Of a stretch of 64,000 nucleotides of DNA, positions 50,601 to 62,440 are shown one piece after another (position 1 is the first letter of the stretch; each line of letters starts with the position of its first letter). A program made the translations under genes and the position numbers. A model generated the notes under the pieces. That model saw nothing but the letters and a program-made list of their open reading frames with translations, had not been told where the DNA came from and searched no databases. The DNA is taken from assembly GCA_006937955.1 (NCBI GenBank), contig SSNP01000005.1, positions 8,287,836 through 8,351,835 on the forward strand. Reading direction: 5' to 3'. This DNA is from Pachypanchax playfairii (taxonomy: Eukaryota; Chordata; Actinopteri; Cyprinodontiformes; Aplocheilidae).

Positions 50601-51446
50601 TCATGCATTATAATTCACTGTGCAGATGTGCTTGTGCAGAGATCTAATGGGTTCACAAAATAAATTCAGGAGTGATGAATGGCTCAAATGATAGAGGTGG
50701 GAGATTATGAACTGATCCAACCCAAAGTTGAGAGAATTCAAGATGGGTTTGTTGAGAGATTTGAAGAAACTTGCAGCCAAACCAGAAGATCGTCAGTCAC
50801 TGTCCTGTGTCTGTTTTATTTAGGGTATGAGCAGGTTCTCCGTATGAAATGACCGCAGTGATTACAGTGAACGTGTCTGAAGGGTGTGAAAACATTCCTG
50901 TTATCACCAAGGAAAACTCCCGCTCTGTCATCAGATTGGGGGGAAATATTATGAGTCTGTCTGCTAGCAAGTGTGTGTTACTTAGGGACATCCTACCATG
51001 TTTATTTTTCTGAAACAGTAGACGTTTAGCTTCCACATCACACAGATCAGGATCCTTTATCCACAGCTAGACCTCACTACTGTTTCCGCATGGGGAGGAT
51101 TACTAGGGGGAATGAGGTGTGTGTGTATGAGAGAAAAAACAAAGACTAAGAATTTTGTTTGCACAGGTTGTGTATTAAAAAAAGGAGAAGGGCTTTCAAG
51201 ATTTGAAAATTATATGAATATAACCACAAAAAGATGGAAAACCTGCTGTTAAAACCTCAAAAATGGCAAGATGACTGTTTTTGTTTCATCTAAACCAGCT
51301 GATGGATCAGTCACAGAATAAGTGTAATTATCTGTCCCTGCAGAAAAACATCTACACTTTAATTGTAGTCAATTTAACAAAAGGGTAAAGGAANNNNNNN
51401 NNNNNNNNNNNNNNNNNNNTGTTTTTTTTTTTTTCACACTCAACAT
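47656..51446. other. Noncoding tract with an assembly gap
   Basis: No gene seen. A run of N lies at 51394-51419. Sections 49000-49200 and 50100-50270 have balanced composition and might be conserved noncoding DNA; no open frame supports coding. Confidence 0.5.
51394..51419. other. Assembly gap (26 N)
   Basis: Twenty-six consecutive N followed by a long poly(T), which probably caused the gap. Confidence 0.99.
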
Positions 51447-51450
51447 TTAA

Positions 51451-51990
51451 AGGTACGGTATGTAAGAATTTTACAGTGAAATACTCACACAACAGTCTAA
51501 TGTCCCACTGATGTTGAAAGCAAAGTCACATTCAGATCTGGATCTCAGCCGGCTGGGTGGTTGCCAGTTTTGGTCATTTTAAAAAAGCTAGCCCGGATCA
51601 TAATAATTATTTACACGTCCAGACTTCCTGGTTTCATAACGTATCACACGTGAGTCGGCAAGGTCGCCAAGTCTTCAACACAATCAGCTGTAATTCCACA
51701 ATGAGCAGCAGCAGAAAATAAGAAACCACCAGATCCTTCCAACTGAGCTGCAGGTGATGGGGCGTTCAAACGCATTTAGGCAAACTCAATGCTGAACAAA
51801 TAGGCCTTCAGACATTCCCCAAAATTGAGCAAATACAAGAGAAACTAAACGAGAATCCAAATCAGAACTGGCAACCCAACAGAAACATCAGGGAGGGGAG
51901 GGGGTGAGTGACTGAGAACAATTTTTTTTTTTTACATGAACTGCAGAATTCGGATTTGACAACAAGGTCTAATTCTTACATACTGTACCT
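51451..51990. mobile_element. TTAA-flanked nonautonomous transposon, second family
   Basis: The left end AGGTACGGTATGTAAGAATT is the reverse complement of the right end AATTCTTACATACTGTACCT at 19 of 20 positions. TTAA lies directly outside both ends (51447-51450 and 51991-51994). The element is 540 bp with no transposase frame. TTAA duplications suggest mobilisation by a piggyBac-type enzyme. The terminal sequence differs from the AGAGGCC family in this window, so at least two TTAA families are present. A G-rich run (GGGAGGGGAGGGGG) lies near 51890-51904. Confidence 0.9.
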
Positions 51991-51994
51991 TTAA

Positions 51995-54914
51995 ACACTT
52001 TTACAAAATAATTGATATACAGCAGGTCTGAGAAGTTCTTTTAAAACTCAGAATATACTTACAGGTTTGTTTAAAGGTGTAAAATCGGGTCCACTGTGTG
52101 TTAGAATTTGATTAGCATTAACCCCTCGCTCTAAATTTTGGCACTGGTGTTTACAGGCTTAAGACTCCTCAGAAATTTCTGCTCTCCACACTCCACTTTC
52201 CATTTTGGACATGAAATGTCTTTTCCAGATTTCCCCTTAAAGAGATTTATCATATTTTGAAGGACAATCTTAGAGGGAAAAAGTGATTGTTTAGCAACAA
52301 TTCAACTCAATAAGGCTGATCACAGGAACATCGGTTAGAGTTTGTCCAGTTGCCAGTTTTCATAAATGTGATTGGTGCCGAAGCAGCACGTCATCTTTAT
52401 ATGAGGAACAAAGACCTCTGTAAATAAATAAATATAAATAAAAAGTAGAAAAAAGGTGGAAAATCAGATGTTAGACCCACAGCTTTTGTTGGTTACTGTC
52501 CCTGATTTGTTGATATTGGGTTTTGTGGTGGAGGATGGCGTCAGCACCGAGCAGCAGCGCCGCTCTCTGTGCCGAGCATATGGGTGATCTATCTGGTCCC
52601 ATCAAAACAAAACGACTCGGCTGACTTTCCCATGCACATATGAAAAGCATTGGGTCACACTCAGAAACAACACTCACGCACACATTTGCACATAAAAACA
52701 GAGAGGAAAAAGGTAAATGGACCATCCAGATGACTATCCCCCCCAAAGCTCTCAGGTTACAGGAACAAATTTTTCAAAGCAGCATTTTCATCTTAGTTTT
52801 CCCTTCTTTGTGGTTTCAATGCAGTTTGGAGACCTGTCACATGTTTTCACTGTGCGCTGAGGTTACTGTAGGTCAGTTCTTTTAACGGGTGCTTTAAAAT
52901 CATTTAATTTGACTTATATGACCTCAGAAACTTAACAGTGTCTAACCTTTTTAGCTCCGTACTTCCTGGAACAAATATTACACACGTTTCGGTTTAAGCT
53001 TCTGCATATTCCTCTTGTTCTGTTTTAGCTGTTAGTTAGACCTCAAACAGACAAATTACTAGTTACTCAATTACTCATTTAGTTAGTTTGATGCTTTTTA
53101 AATTACTCAATGTTATTTATGATGTTAGTTTGAGGTAAGGGACTAAAAAAGGTGAAGAGTTTTCCCTAAAGACTAAGCTACAGTGGCGTTGATTCAGTAG
53201 AACCTGAACCTTTATGAGTGTGCTGAAAGGCCTGCTGGTGGGAGGGGATGCAGATGGATGGTGGTCAGCAGAGACTTCTGAGTAGATGAGAATAGACCCT
53301 TTGGTAGAATACAAGAACTAATAATGAATGCCACAGAAATTAGGGTTTTTGAAGGAAGAGGGCACGACCTTTCTGAGTAAGCTGCCAGCAGTAGGAGATA
53401 GAGTAGCACAACATGTAGGCCTCTTTACCCAGTCTGTGTTTAGTCTTGTGCAGACTCATCTCATTTTACAGTAAGGTTGTGTTGTTCTCCTCCTCAGTAC
53501 GTTCACGCTTTGCTTCCATTTCCAGCCATTTAACTCGTCTGAGCGCTTTCTCCTGCTACAGCTTGCTGTGTCATGTTTTTATGCATAGCGGCTATAATTT
53601 CTCAAGTGTGTACTCACCATAACCCTGACAAACACACATATCATCCCCACGATACCTAGAGCCATGTCTTCACCTGAGATTTCCTTTGAAGTAGAAGAAG
53701 AAAAGCTTTCACTTCATCTGTTGCTCGATGCGACACCCCAGGGATGAAAAGTTAGCGACTTCACTATATCACAGAGATCTGGAGGAAGTCGCACAGTTAG
53801 TCGATTTTTTTCAAAGTCCTGACCCTCATAACCATTTATGGTGCCTCTTTATGAGATGTTGTTCTCTTGTTTTGGTGACTGCTGTAAGAAAAACCTAATA
53901 ACCAATGAAAATTTGTTAATTTAAATAACCTGGAGTTTGGCAGGGCACTGTGATGATCATCCGGAGTGTAATTGTTTCTTCAAGCCTCTTGGCTGTTTCC
54001 AAACCAAGCACCTTTCCCCGGTGATCCCAGCCAGAGTCTTAACGGTAGCCATATGTCCTGAAGTGCACTTTGTTGCTGCTTGTCTGTATACATTCAGTCT
54101 GTAAGCACATGCTACACAAACTTGGAGTCATTAGCATAGCTGCAGGTATTTAAAAAGGTTGGCTATAAAATTGCAGGAAAAGTGCCATGAGAGCTCAACG
54201 TGAATCAAGTTTATTAGTGTATGTCTAGAAATTTTTGATTTATAATCATAACACTTATGGCTTTGACAGTCAAAGTAACACTAAAAGGACCTGTTTACTG
54301 TTTTTCAACAGAAACACCTCAACTCAAGTTTATTTTTAACAGTATTGAACCACATCACAAAATAAAAAGTTTTGTTTTCAGTCTTATTTGAATTCGCACA
54401 GAGCTGCCACTCCTTCTTATTTGAGGCCATGTGTTTATTAGGTTCTGCAGATCTCAGTGTTTGTGTGTCTTCTTTCCACTGTCCTTGCCAGTCATCATGT
54501 CCACATGTTCCAGATTAGATTTCAGGGGAAAGCGATGGGGAAGACTTTAAGAGTCTGACACCAGAGGAACATTTATCTGACTTTAACAGCCTCTTTACAA
54601 GCCTTTCTAAAAAAATAGTTTGTTTAAACTATTGTAATTACCTTTAATTTTCCTGCCAAGTGTAAAAAGGGGCTCTGTACATTGTAATTCTATAGTTTCT
54701 TTCTCGTAACTTTAACTGGTGCCTCAGAGCTTTCTGGATGTTTTTCTCATGTCTGAACTGTTTAAAATCCTATCATCCCTAAAGGTTCTTTGAGAAGGAA
54801 AACAATTAAACCGTAAAGGTCTGCTGAGCTCAACATCTTGCAGCTGAAAGAAAGAAAAAAGGTACAACAAAAATATCTGGTGTAAAAAATCTAAAATGGA
54901 TAAAAGGTTGAATA
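51995..54914. other. Noncoding, no recognised feature
   Basis: No gene or repeat end recognised. Open frames at 52471-52885 and 53117-53409 overlap on opposite strands or in shifted frames and carry no domain. Confidence 0.55.
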
Positions 54915-54918
54915 TTAA

Positions 54919-55503
54919 AGAGGCCCTTCCATTAAAAACGGTTTTTCTGAGGTTTCTGTTGAATATTTTAGCTCCACAGGTGTTCTTACCTTCATAGTGG
55001 GTGTGAAAACAGGTCAACAACTTCACTTTCAGTTTTTATCTCTCAAACTACACAGGTGGCGATAAAACCCGAGTTCTTCCGAGTTCGAATGGCTGGTACT
55101 TGTTTTGTCACAACTCCTTTGTTCGTTAGTATCCGGCAGCTCCCGCAGTTGAAACCACGCCTAGCATGCTGCTGGCTAAAAGTTGTAGCATAAGACATAG
55201 CAAACAGAAAAGAGAGTACGTCTGACGTTGCCATGCACAGCGGGGCAGGAAACAGTATTCTTTGCTCTCATAGGCTAGTTTGTTAGCCAATCTGAGTTCA
55301 GCGAATTCGAATAATGAATATGAACGAGCTGCTGCTCAAGGCCTGATGGAAGGAGCCGGAACCAGCCGAATTTTAATGCAGACACGTGGAAAGGTCTGTT
55401 AATCAGTGTTTCCAAACATTTTTTAGATATAAAATGTTTCATATTACAGGTAAATACTTAAGAAATAACCACAAAGTCCTGAAATTTGGATGAAATGGCC
55501 TCT
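54919..55503 (-). mobile_element. TTAA-flanked nonautonomous transposon, copy B
   Basis: Starts AGAGGCC and ends GGCCTCT with TTAA outside both ends (54915-54918 and 55504-55507). The whole 585 bp aligns with the reverse complement of copy A at 15874-16431; shared words include GCCAGCAGCATGCTAGGCG and GTGGTTTCAACTGCGGGAGC. Copy B holds small extra segments that copy A lacks, near its left end and about 55300-55315. The 63-codon frame at 55043-55234 has no counterpart that I can confirm in copy A. No transposase is encoded. Confidence 0.88.
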
Positions 55504-55507
55504 TTAA

Positions 55508-58416
55508 ACATTCTGGTTTTTACTTTGAATTATTTTTTTTTTGCATCTGAAAAGGGGGGTTGTGCACTTTACTCACAGGAAATTTTAACCCAAAACCTGC
55601 TGCTGTCGTACTATCATAGTCTACACCAAATTTCCACTTGTTCTTCCTGTTTGTGTCCAAGCTAGCGTTACAATTAGTGTTAAGATTTTAACTTCCTGCA
55701 GCTAGTCTATACAGGAAATTGGAAAAATTACAGTTTACTGATGGAATTGTTTGAGTTGGGGATTGTTAATCATTTGTTTACTTATCCCTGCCATGGAGCA
55801 GCCGTTTGATTTGTTAATTTTTATTGTGAAGGTGTTCTGTTCTTTCAGGAAGTGACTTTATTCTTTTGCAATTAATTGCCACCAAGGTAAAAAGGACTCT
55901 GGCAATGGTTCTGACAAGGTTTGTAGCAGACGCTAGATTGTAAAACCTACAAGTAAAATGTTAATGCTAATTACATTCATTGCAGGAAAGTATTACTATA
56001 TGTGTCTGGTATTCATTTGTTGAACATTACTGCTAAATTAACGGGTTTCCTTTTATTAAACCTGTAACATCATCAGTTTTGATTCCTGACTGAAGGACTG
56101 AACTGACAAAAGTAAAAGTTGAAAGAGCGTGAACAGTGATATAGTGATCATATGTGAACATTTTTAAATATTTAAACATTGGTTTTATTCTGATGTTTTG
56201 TTTGATCAATTTTTGGAAGAAGAGCTGCTCAGACTATCTCGTAGTTGTTGGACTGTAAGTAAAAAGCTTTATTTATACAATCTCTTCAATACGACACACT
56301 CAGACACATACAAGCGCTCAATTTCTGCAATGCAAATAGTCCGGTGAATTCTGGTAAATCCGGATTTTATTTGTCCATTCTCTTCTCATTAATTTCACCT
56401 CAGCTTCTGGCAATTAGCACCTTAAAGTGTCAGAGCTGTTTAATCATCTGCTGCCGGAGAAAATACCCAGAACTCACAGCTCTGAGCCGAACGGAAGCCA
56501 AACCGCTCGGAAAATGGCACTGTGTGCCACAGAAAACACTGAATATCAATGGAAATTCAGACTGTCTTGTTTTTCATTTTTCACGGCTCTCGTTTCCTCT
56601 ATTTCTCTTTTACCTCATTGCTTTTATGCTATTTCATTTTTAAACATGTTTCTGGCTGTGACTGGTGTTCTCACTGGAACAGATGTTGTGCTTGGATTGT
56701 GTTGGCATTGTTCTGAAGTAACTGCAGCAATATGTATGAATACATTTTGAGGTCTGTGGTGAAAGTAAGTCTTCATTCCGTCTGTTTCTGCTTTTTTTGT
56801 GATTAGGAATAAATTACAAAAGCAGAATCCAGGACATCCTGCGTTCTTATGTGCGGATGTTTCTCTGCTTGTGAGTATAAACACAATTTATTTAAATCAT
56901 GTTTCTCAATGGTCAAGAGTTTGATCAGTCGATCAGTTCATCATTAAGTTAGTGTAACTATAATACAGATGTTCCATTTCCAAGTATGTTTGTTTCATCT
57001 AATCCTCTTCAAAATGAAGAGATACATTGAAATGAAAACAGTCTGCGTCCAACATATTCAATCTTACTCGAAGTTAGATAAATATTTTTAGGCTCATTAA
57101 AAAGCAACATTACTTTTGTCTATAATATATTGCAAAATGTTCTGCGTGATTAAAGATGATGCTGTAACATTTTGATTGGATTTACTTTTAGCTTTGAGAC
57201 TCCAGTTTTAGACAGAAAGGAGTCTCATCTGTTTCACTTTGTTTCATTTTTGCAATAAAATCCAAGAAAATAGTGAAAATGCTTCTACTACATGCAGGTA
57301 TAATGCAATAGTTATTACTCAGATAGTGTTTGAAGCAGATAAAATATTTTTATTTTACTGCAAAACTGGTTACTTTATTGTTGCTTGAAACTAAGGTTTG
57401 CAGCTGAAAATCAAATCACCATACTGTTACATTAGCATATAAATATTCCAAATGCAGATTTTACTTCTGCTGCTAGAAGTAAGTTTATCTTTAGTGATGA
57501 TTATGAATTCTGAAGGGTTTTGACTGAGGTTTGTTCAAATTGTTCATTTTGAATTTCTTTGCATTGTAAGTTGGCAAATCTTTGCAGAGGCCTGAAGAGA
57601 CTTGTGTATCTTCCACGAAGTGCAAATCTAGAATCTGACATGTAAATTATCATTAAAGTTTGCTCAAATTAACTTTCTAGTAGATTGTAACCCAAAGTTT
57701 AAAAGAATTTACAATCCATAATTTGACATTTCTGTTCTTGTAATTACTGTATGCAGACCAGCAAGATTTACATATGAATCGATGATCCTGCCAAAACTGT
57801 TTCACACTCAGTAAGGAACGTGTTACAAGATGCATCCACTCAGAAAGTCTTCACCATAAACCTGAAATCATATGCAAAGCATTTGACTGGTTACATCCAT
57901 CGTGCAGGTCAACTTTCATCCAAACCAAGAGCTCTGTTAAACAATTAAATATGACACAAGGTGCCAGCTCGTATTCTTCATTCAAAACAGGCAACAGGTC
58001 AGAGCACAAACAGTAAACTAGACTGTGAAAAATCATCACAGATGTGAAACGGTGATACAGTCAAAAAACAAAACACTGTGACTGAAGCCAAGTCATGTGT
58101 GGTTAGATTTACAGCAGAAACAAGATGAGGAAAAACTCCATCTTGGAAATAAAAAGTGCCATCACGTCATACTTAACATGATAACACAAACAAGTTAGTG
58201 AGACTTTGAAATGTTGAAAAACACACTCAGAATACACAAGAGCCCCAATTCACTGTACTGGTAATTTCAGGAGAGATTAAAATTCTGAGGAGGCTTAAAC
58301 CATATGGTGAGTTCTAATAAGATCCACAGAGACAAGCTGCAGAACAAACTAATAGTTCATTTGCAACTTCTGTGACACAAGTTACATTTACAACTTGTGT
58401 CAGAATGCTTGTAACA
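55508..58416. other. Noncoding, no recognised feature
   Basis: AT-rich DNA. The overlapping frames at 56344-56750 and 56624-56884 have no recognised domain. No repeat termini seen. Confidence 0.6.
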
Positions 58417-58460
58417 GCACATGACCAAGCACATGACCAAGCACATGACCAAGCACATGA
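58417..58460 (+). repeat. 12-bp tandem repeat, 3.7 copies
   Basis: GCACATGACCAA is repeated exactly three times, with a fourth partial copy GCACATGA. Confidence 0.97.
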
Positions 58461-61127
58461 GTCTTCACCACTTCGACTACTTCAAAACAGAATTACAAGA
58501 AATTGATATTAGTGTAATTGTTGTGCAAATATTTTTCCTGCAGTTTAGTCAAAAACTGTATTATTTGTATCTTCACTTGCACTCATTTTATTCTAATTTC
58601 ATTCACATTTCTCTCACTTTTTTGATGTCAAACTCTTTTTTTTTCTCCATTCAGTCACAGCTTCATTTCATAGTTCACCAGTTCCTCCTAATGTTCACAT
58701 TTCTTTCCCTTTCTGACTCTTAGAAACTAAATAGAGAAGGTTACATGCTGATTTAAGATGTCAGATACAACGTAGTGAAAATTTGTCCTGTTAATTTTTC
58801 AAACATGTTCAGAGTTCCAGAAATATGACAACATATGAAACTCACATACCCTCATAATATTTTGGAAACTCTCTGACATGTGCTGTTCACAATTTGTCAC
58901 CAACAGTTGCAACACAATGAGATACTACCTTCATAAAACAAATGGTGCCTCCCCCTCTTTTTCCATGAGTGGGTTTACATAAATTATATTCTTTTTGTTC
59001 TACCTAAATGTTTCTAATGGATGTCTCTCTTGTGCATTATCTTAGACTGAAGAAAAAATACAGAATTTTGTTGCAGTTTGAATATGAAGCACCATCAAAT
59101 CTGTGTTTAAACAGACCACATTGTGTATTGTATGTGGTTTACAGAGCTCTGATTGTAGCAGTGTTACTGTAAACTATGACAGATTTAGAATCAAAAACCT
59201 CTGAAGCCCCTCGTGACCAATTCAGAGCACCGCAAGCCCGCTGGTCGTCTTTGATCATCTTGAAAAATCACAGTCTGAAGATCAGAAGCAGCCGGAGTTC
59301 GGTGCTGCAGATTAACTATCTGTTGGTGTGTTGAGACAAGCAGTTAGGCACAGAGTTGAGTCTGACTGTGAGAGCCTTTAATTTATTTTGTGAGATTTAT
59401 TAGCAGCAGATAAAGCTGATTTCCACGTGCAGCCACGCTCACATCACTCAGCCAGTGAGCTGATCTGCTACCAGAGCACACAGCGTGGTGAGCCAGGCGT
59501 GGGAAGAGTGTAAAGGGCTTTTAGACATTAAAACCCGGTTATATAAATCAATTTCTGAAATATGCTCTTAAAATAATCTTCAAATCTCTTTTTCTTTACA
59601 TACTCTCTACATACTGGCTGTGCTGTGATTGTAAAATGTGTGATTCATTTCTTTTAATCACAGCTAACAGTGGGACTGAATAATACACTATTTATCACAT
59701 GTAAAATCCCAATTTTAAACATGTACATAAAGATACTCAGACGAAGTTGGTTTAGATTGCGGATGTTCTGTCATGCTGACCATGATGTGGTTTGCTGTGA
59801 GTCTGCTCTCTGCTGGACAGATTTGCTAAATGATGTGAAGCATAAAAAGCCGTTTATAGAGAAAAAGGTTTGAACAAGTCCGATATAAACAAATCTGTGG
59901 ACTCAGTTTGTCTGACTATGGCAGCAAATTGTGCAGTTTGCGCTTAACAATAAGAAAATATAAAGACAACTACAAAATCCCGTGAAAAAGGTCTAGTGCT
60001 GGACTGAAAGTGAGTAAAAAAGCTGCCAAAGCCAAAAACAAACAAAAAAACCCTCTGAAGGATCTTCTGTAAAACTGAAGCCATTTTGCTTCAAGTAACT
60101 ATAAAAGTTTCCAAAATTTTGGCTCATTGTTGACTCAAGACTTTTGAAAAGTACTGAATATTTTTCTTTCCAGCATCTGCTCCATGCCGAGATTTCAGTT
60201 CCAGAAATTGATGAGCAAATTACTTCAAGGTGATATTAGGTGGCACAGAATCCGTCTCGACTTTCTTTTTCTTCTTCTAGACGTGTTAGTTAGCGAATGA
60301 AAAGAACACCGTGGAGACTTTGAGTAGTTGAAACCATTTGTTTGTGGTTTGGTTTAAGAAATAATCTAAACGTGAAAACAGAAAAGATTAAAGGCTATGC
60401 AATAGTTTATGAAAAGGCTGTCACACAAAGATTACATTTTGAACTCTTGCAGTTAAAAATCTGTTATTAATTCATCATAAAAACAGTAGCTAGTGTGGAA
60501 GTTCCTAAAGTGAATGCTCAATTTAAATTTGGTTATTTTATTACTGCTGGACTAAAAACGATATCTTTAGCTCTGACCGTAGCCTCTCGCTGACACTTGA
60601 CCACATATCTGTCTGAAGCCTTGCATGTAGAAGAGTGAAATAACAAGGAGAATGGTGGGAAAGCTTGTTATCATCGGTAGGGACAAACCTCCACTTTCAT
60701 CTGTCCCCTTCACAGTCTGGGTCATAGCAAAGTTTCCAGCTGCACAAATTTTTGAAGCAAAGTTTGCGGTATAAGTTTGAGATTTCAGGCCATATAATCT
60801 GAACATTGAGTATTAAATTCACATAAAACAAAACAAGTTGGAAACCTCGAGGCGTTTTCTAATGAATATGCTTGGCAAGCAGACAGAGCACAGCTGGGAG
60901 GGCTTTAAAAGTGGGTATTTAACAATGCAGCCTTAGACACTTTCCCCACAAAGGTCTGTTTTGGAAAATTGTGGCAAATTATTTTTGACAAATTTACAAA
61001 GTCTGAATGCCAGTATTTATATTAAATCCTTTGGAAACTCTCTCAATATCCTGACAAGACAAACATACGCGACTATTGTCATTATTGAATTCTGTAACAA
61101 TCGTCTCTCTATTTTTTCTGTTGAAAC
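58461..61127. other. Noncoding, no recognised feature
   Basis: No gene seen. Section 59200-59500 has balanced composition; the rest is AT-rich. Open frames are short and featureless. Confidence 0.6.
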
Positions 61128-61130
61128 AAA

Positions 61131-61713
61131 GGCTGTATTCACACCTGGTAGTCCTGTGGACTCGGTTCGACTGGGGACCAAGATTGCAACATGGTGCTGT
61201 TTTTACTTGGTGCAGTTTGAATTCACACTAAATTCTATGAAACGAACCAAATATTCTTAGGAGCATGTTTTACACCCCCGCCTGTGGTGGCGCTGTGGCG
61301 TTACTGCACTACTTTTTTATTGTTGTTACTGCACTTCCTGGTGCTGCTGCAGGAGAGTGAAACATAAACAAACTGGTGTAGCAGCAGATTCTGGTGGTTT
61401 TTTGGATTGATCTTTTGTGTTTGGTGAACAATATTCTACAGCAATGAGCTCAGGATGAGCAGATAACAAGGCAGAGGACTATACGAGGCCGTTGAGACGG
61501 CTGAACAATATATTCCGTTTGGTGCGGTCTCAGTCCGGTTGCATATTTCAATCGAACCGAGACCCATGTTTTTAGGCGGACTAGAGTTTGGTTGTTTGGT
61601 CCGAATCAGAGTTTGGTTGCCCGTTCACACCTCCCCAAACGAACCGGACTTTCTGTGCAAACAAACTAGAGTTCGATTCAAGCGGACTAAACAGGGCTGG
61701 TGTGAATACACCC
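61131..61713. mobile_element. Foldback nonautonomous DNA transposon (MITE-like)
   Basis: The left end GGCTGTATTCACACC and right end GGTGTGAATACACCC are inverted repeats with one mismatch. Partial complementarity continues inward (GGACTCGGTTCGA on the left, TTCGATTCAAGCGGACT on the right). AAA lies outside both ends (61128-61130 and 61714-61716), a possible 3-bp target duplication that would suit a PIF/Harbinger-like origin, although the usual TWA target is not present. The interior repeats related words such as CGAACCGAGACC and AGAGTTTGGTTG. The two short frames at 61539-61773 follow from these internal repeats and are not credible genes. Confidence 0.75.
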
Positions 61714-61716
61714 AAA

Positions 61717-62084
61717 GTCATTCAATCCAACTCCTGGTATACTTTCAAATACTTTAACATTAAAAGAAGATAACTTATTGAAGTACTATACAGAGCGAGC
61801 TATACATATACAAACTTACATTCAACACAAGCAAAAATACTGTCAGTTTCTGGGCAACACCCCAAACTATTAGTGTTATATTCACATCCTCCATCATTAG
61901 TATCTGTGATACTCTGCTCCTTTGTCAAAAAATCCATCCTGGAATCCAGATATTTTGTGCAGAAAATGCTAAAAGATGGGTCATGAAAACAGCAGATAAG
62001 AGACCTGGATGACAGTAGCAAATTAGAAGTGTGTTAGCTTTGGCTGATGGTCAACTCTGTTACAGAGATTCCTTCATGGTTGTT
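61717..62084. other. Noncoding, no recognised feature
   Basis: Short AT-rich spacer without recognisable repeat or gene. Confidence 0.6.
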
Positions 62085-62440
62085 TCCAGTTGAATGCCTT
62101 CATTGTCATTATATGCAGTAAAATGAAATTAGAGCTATTCCCAGTATCAGTGCAATAAGAAGCAGTTTTAAAAGACATAGAAAAGATTAAAAAAATATGC
62201 ATTTTTTTTGCAAAAATATAAGGAAGTATAATGTAAACATGGAGGTGAGGTACATTGTTTAAGTATGTGCTCCATAAGATGTAAGTTTTCCATTGTTATA
62301 TTATATAGTATTGCACATTGGTAGGATATTGCACATTGATTAGAGAGAATTGCACATATCAAGGTATTGCACAGAGTTTTGTTATGAACATGAATCATGC
62401 AGGTGGGAGTTCAGGATGTTAATAGCTTTGTTAACTTGTT
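62085..62440 (-). repeat. LINE 3'-end-type fish repeat
   Basis: On the minus strand the 3' end reads TATAATGACAATGAAGGCAT, the usual ACAATAAAGGC-like end of a fish LINE family. Upstream of it the characteristic repeated TGCAAT words appear as four ATTGCACA copies on the plus strand (62310, 62327, 62350 and 62365, approximate). The order follows a repeat I recall from many teleosts. No coding sequence remains. Confidence 0.6.

Noticed and set aside
54724..55026. 100-residue minus-strand frame
   Set aside because: It crosses the end of TTAA element copy B and joins unrelated sequence; no domain.
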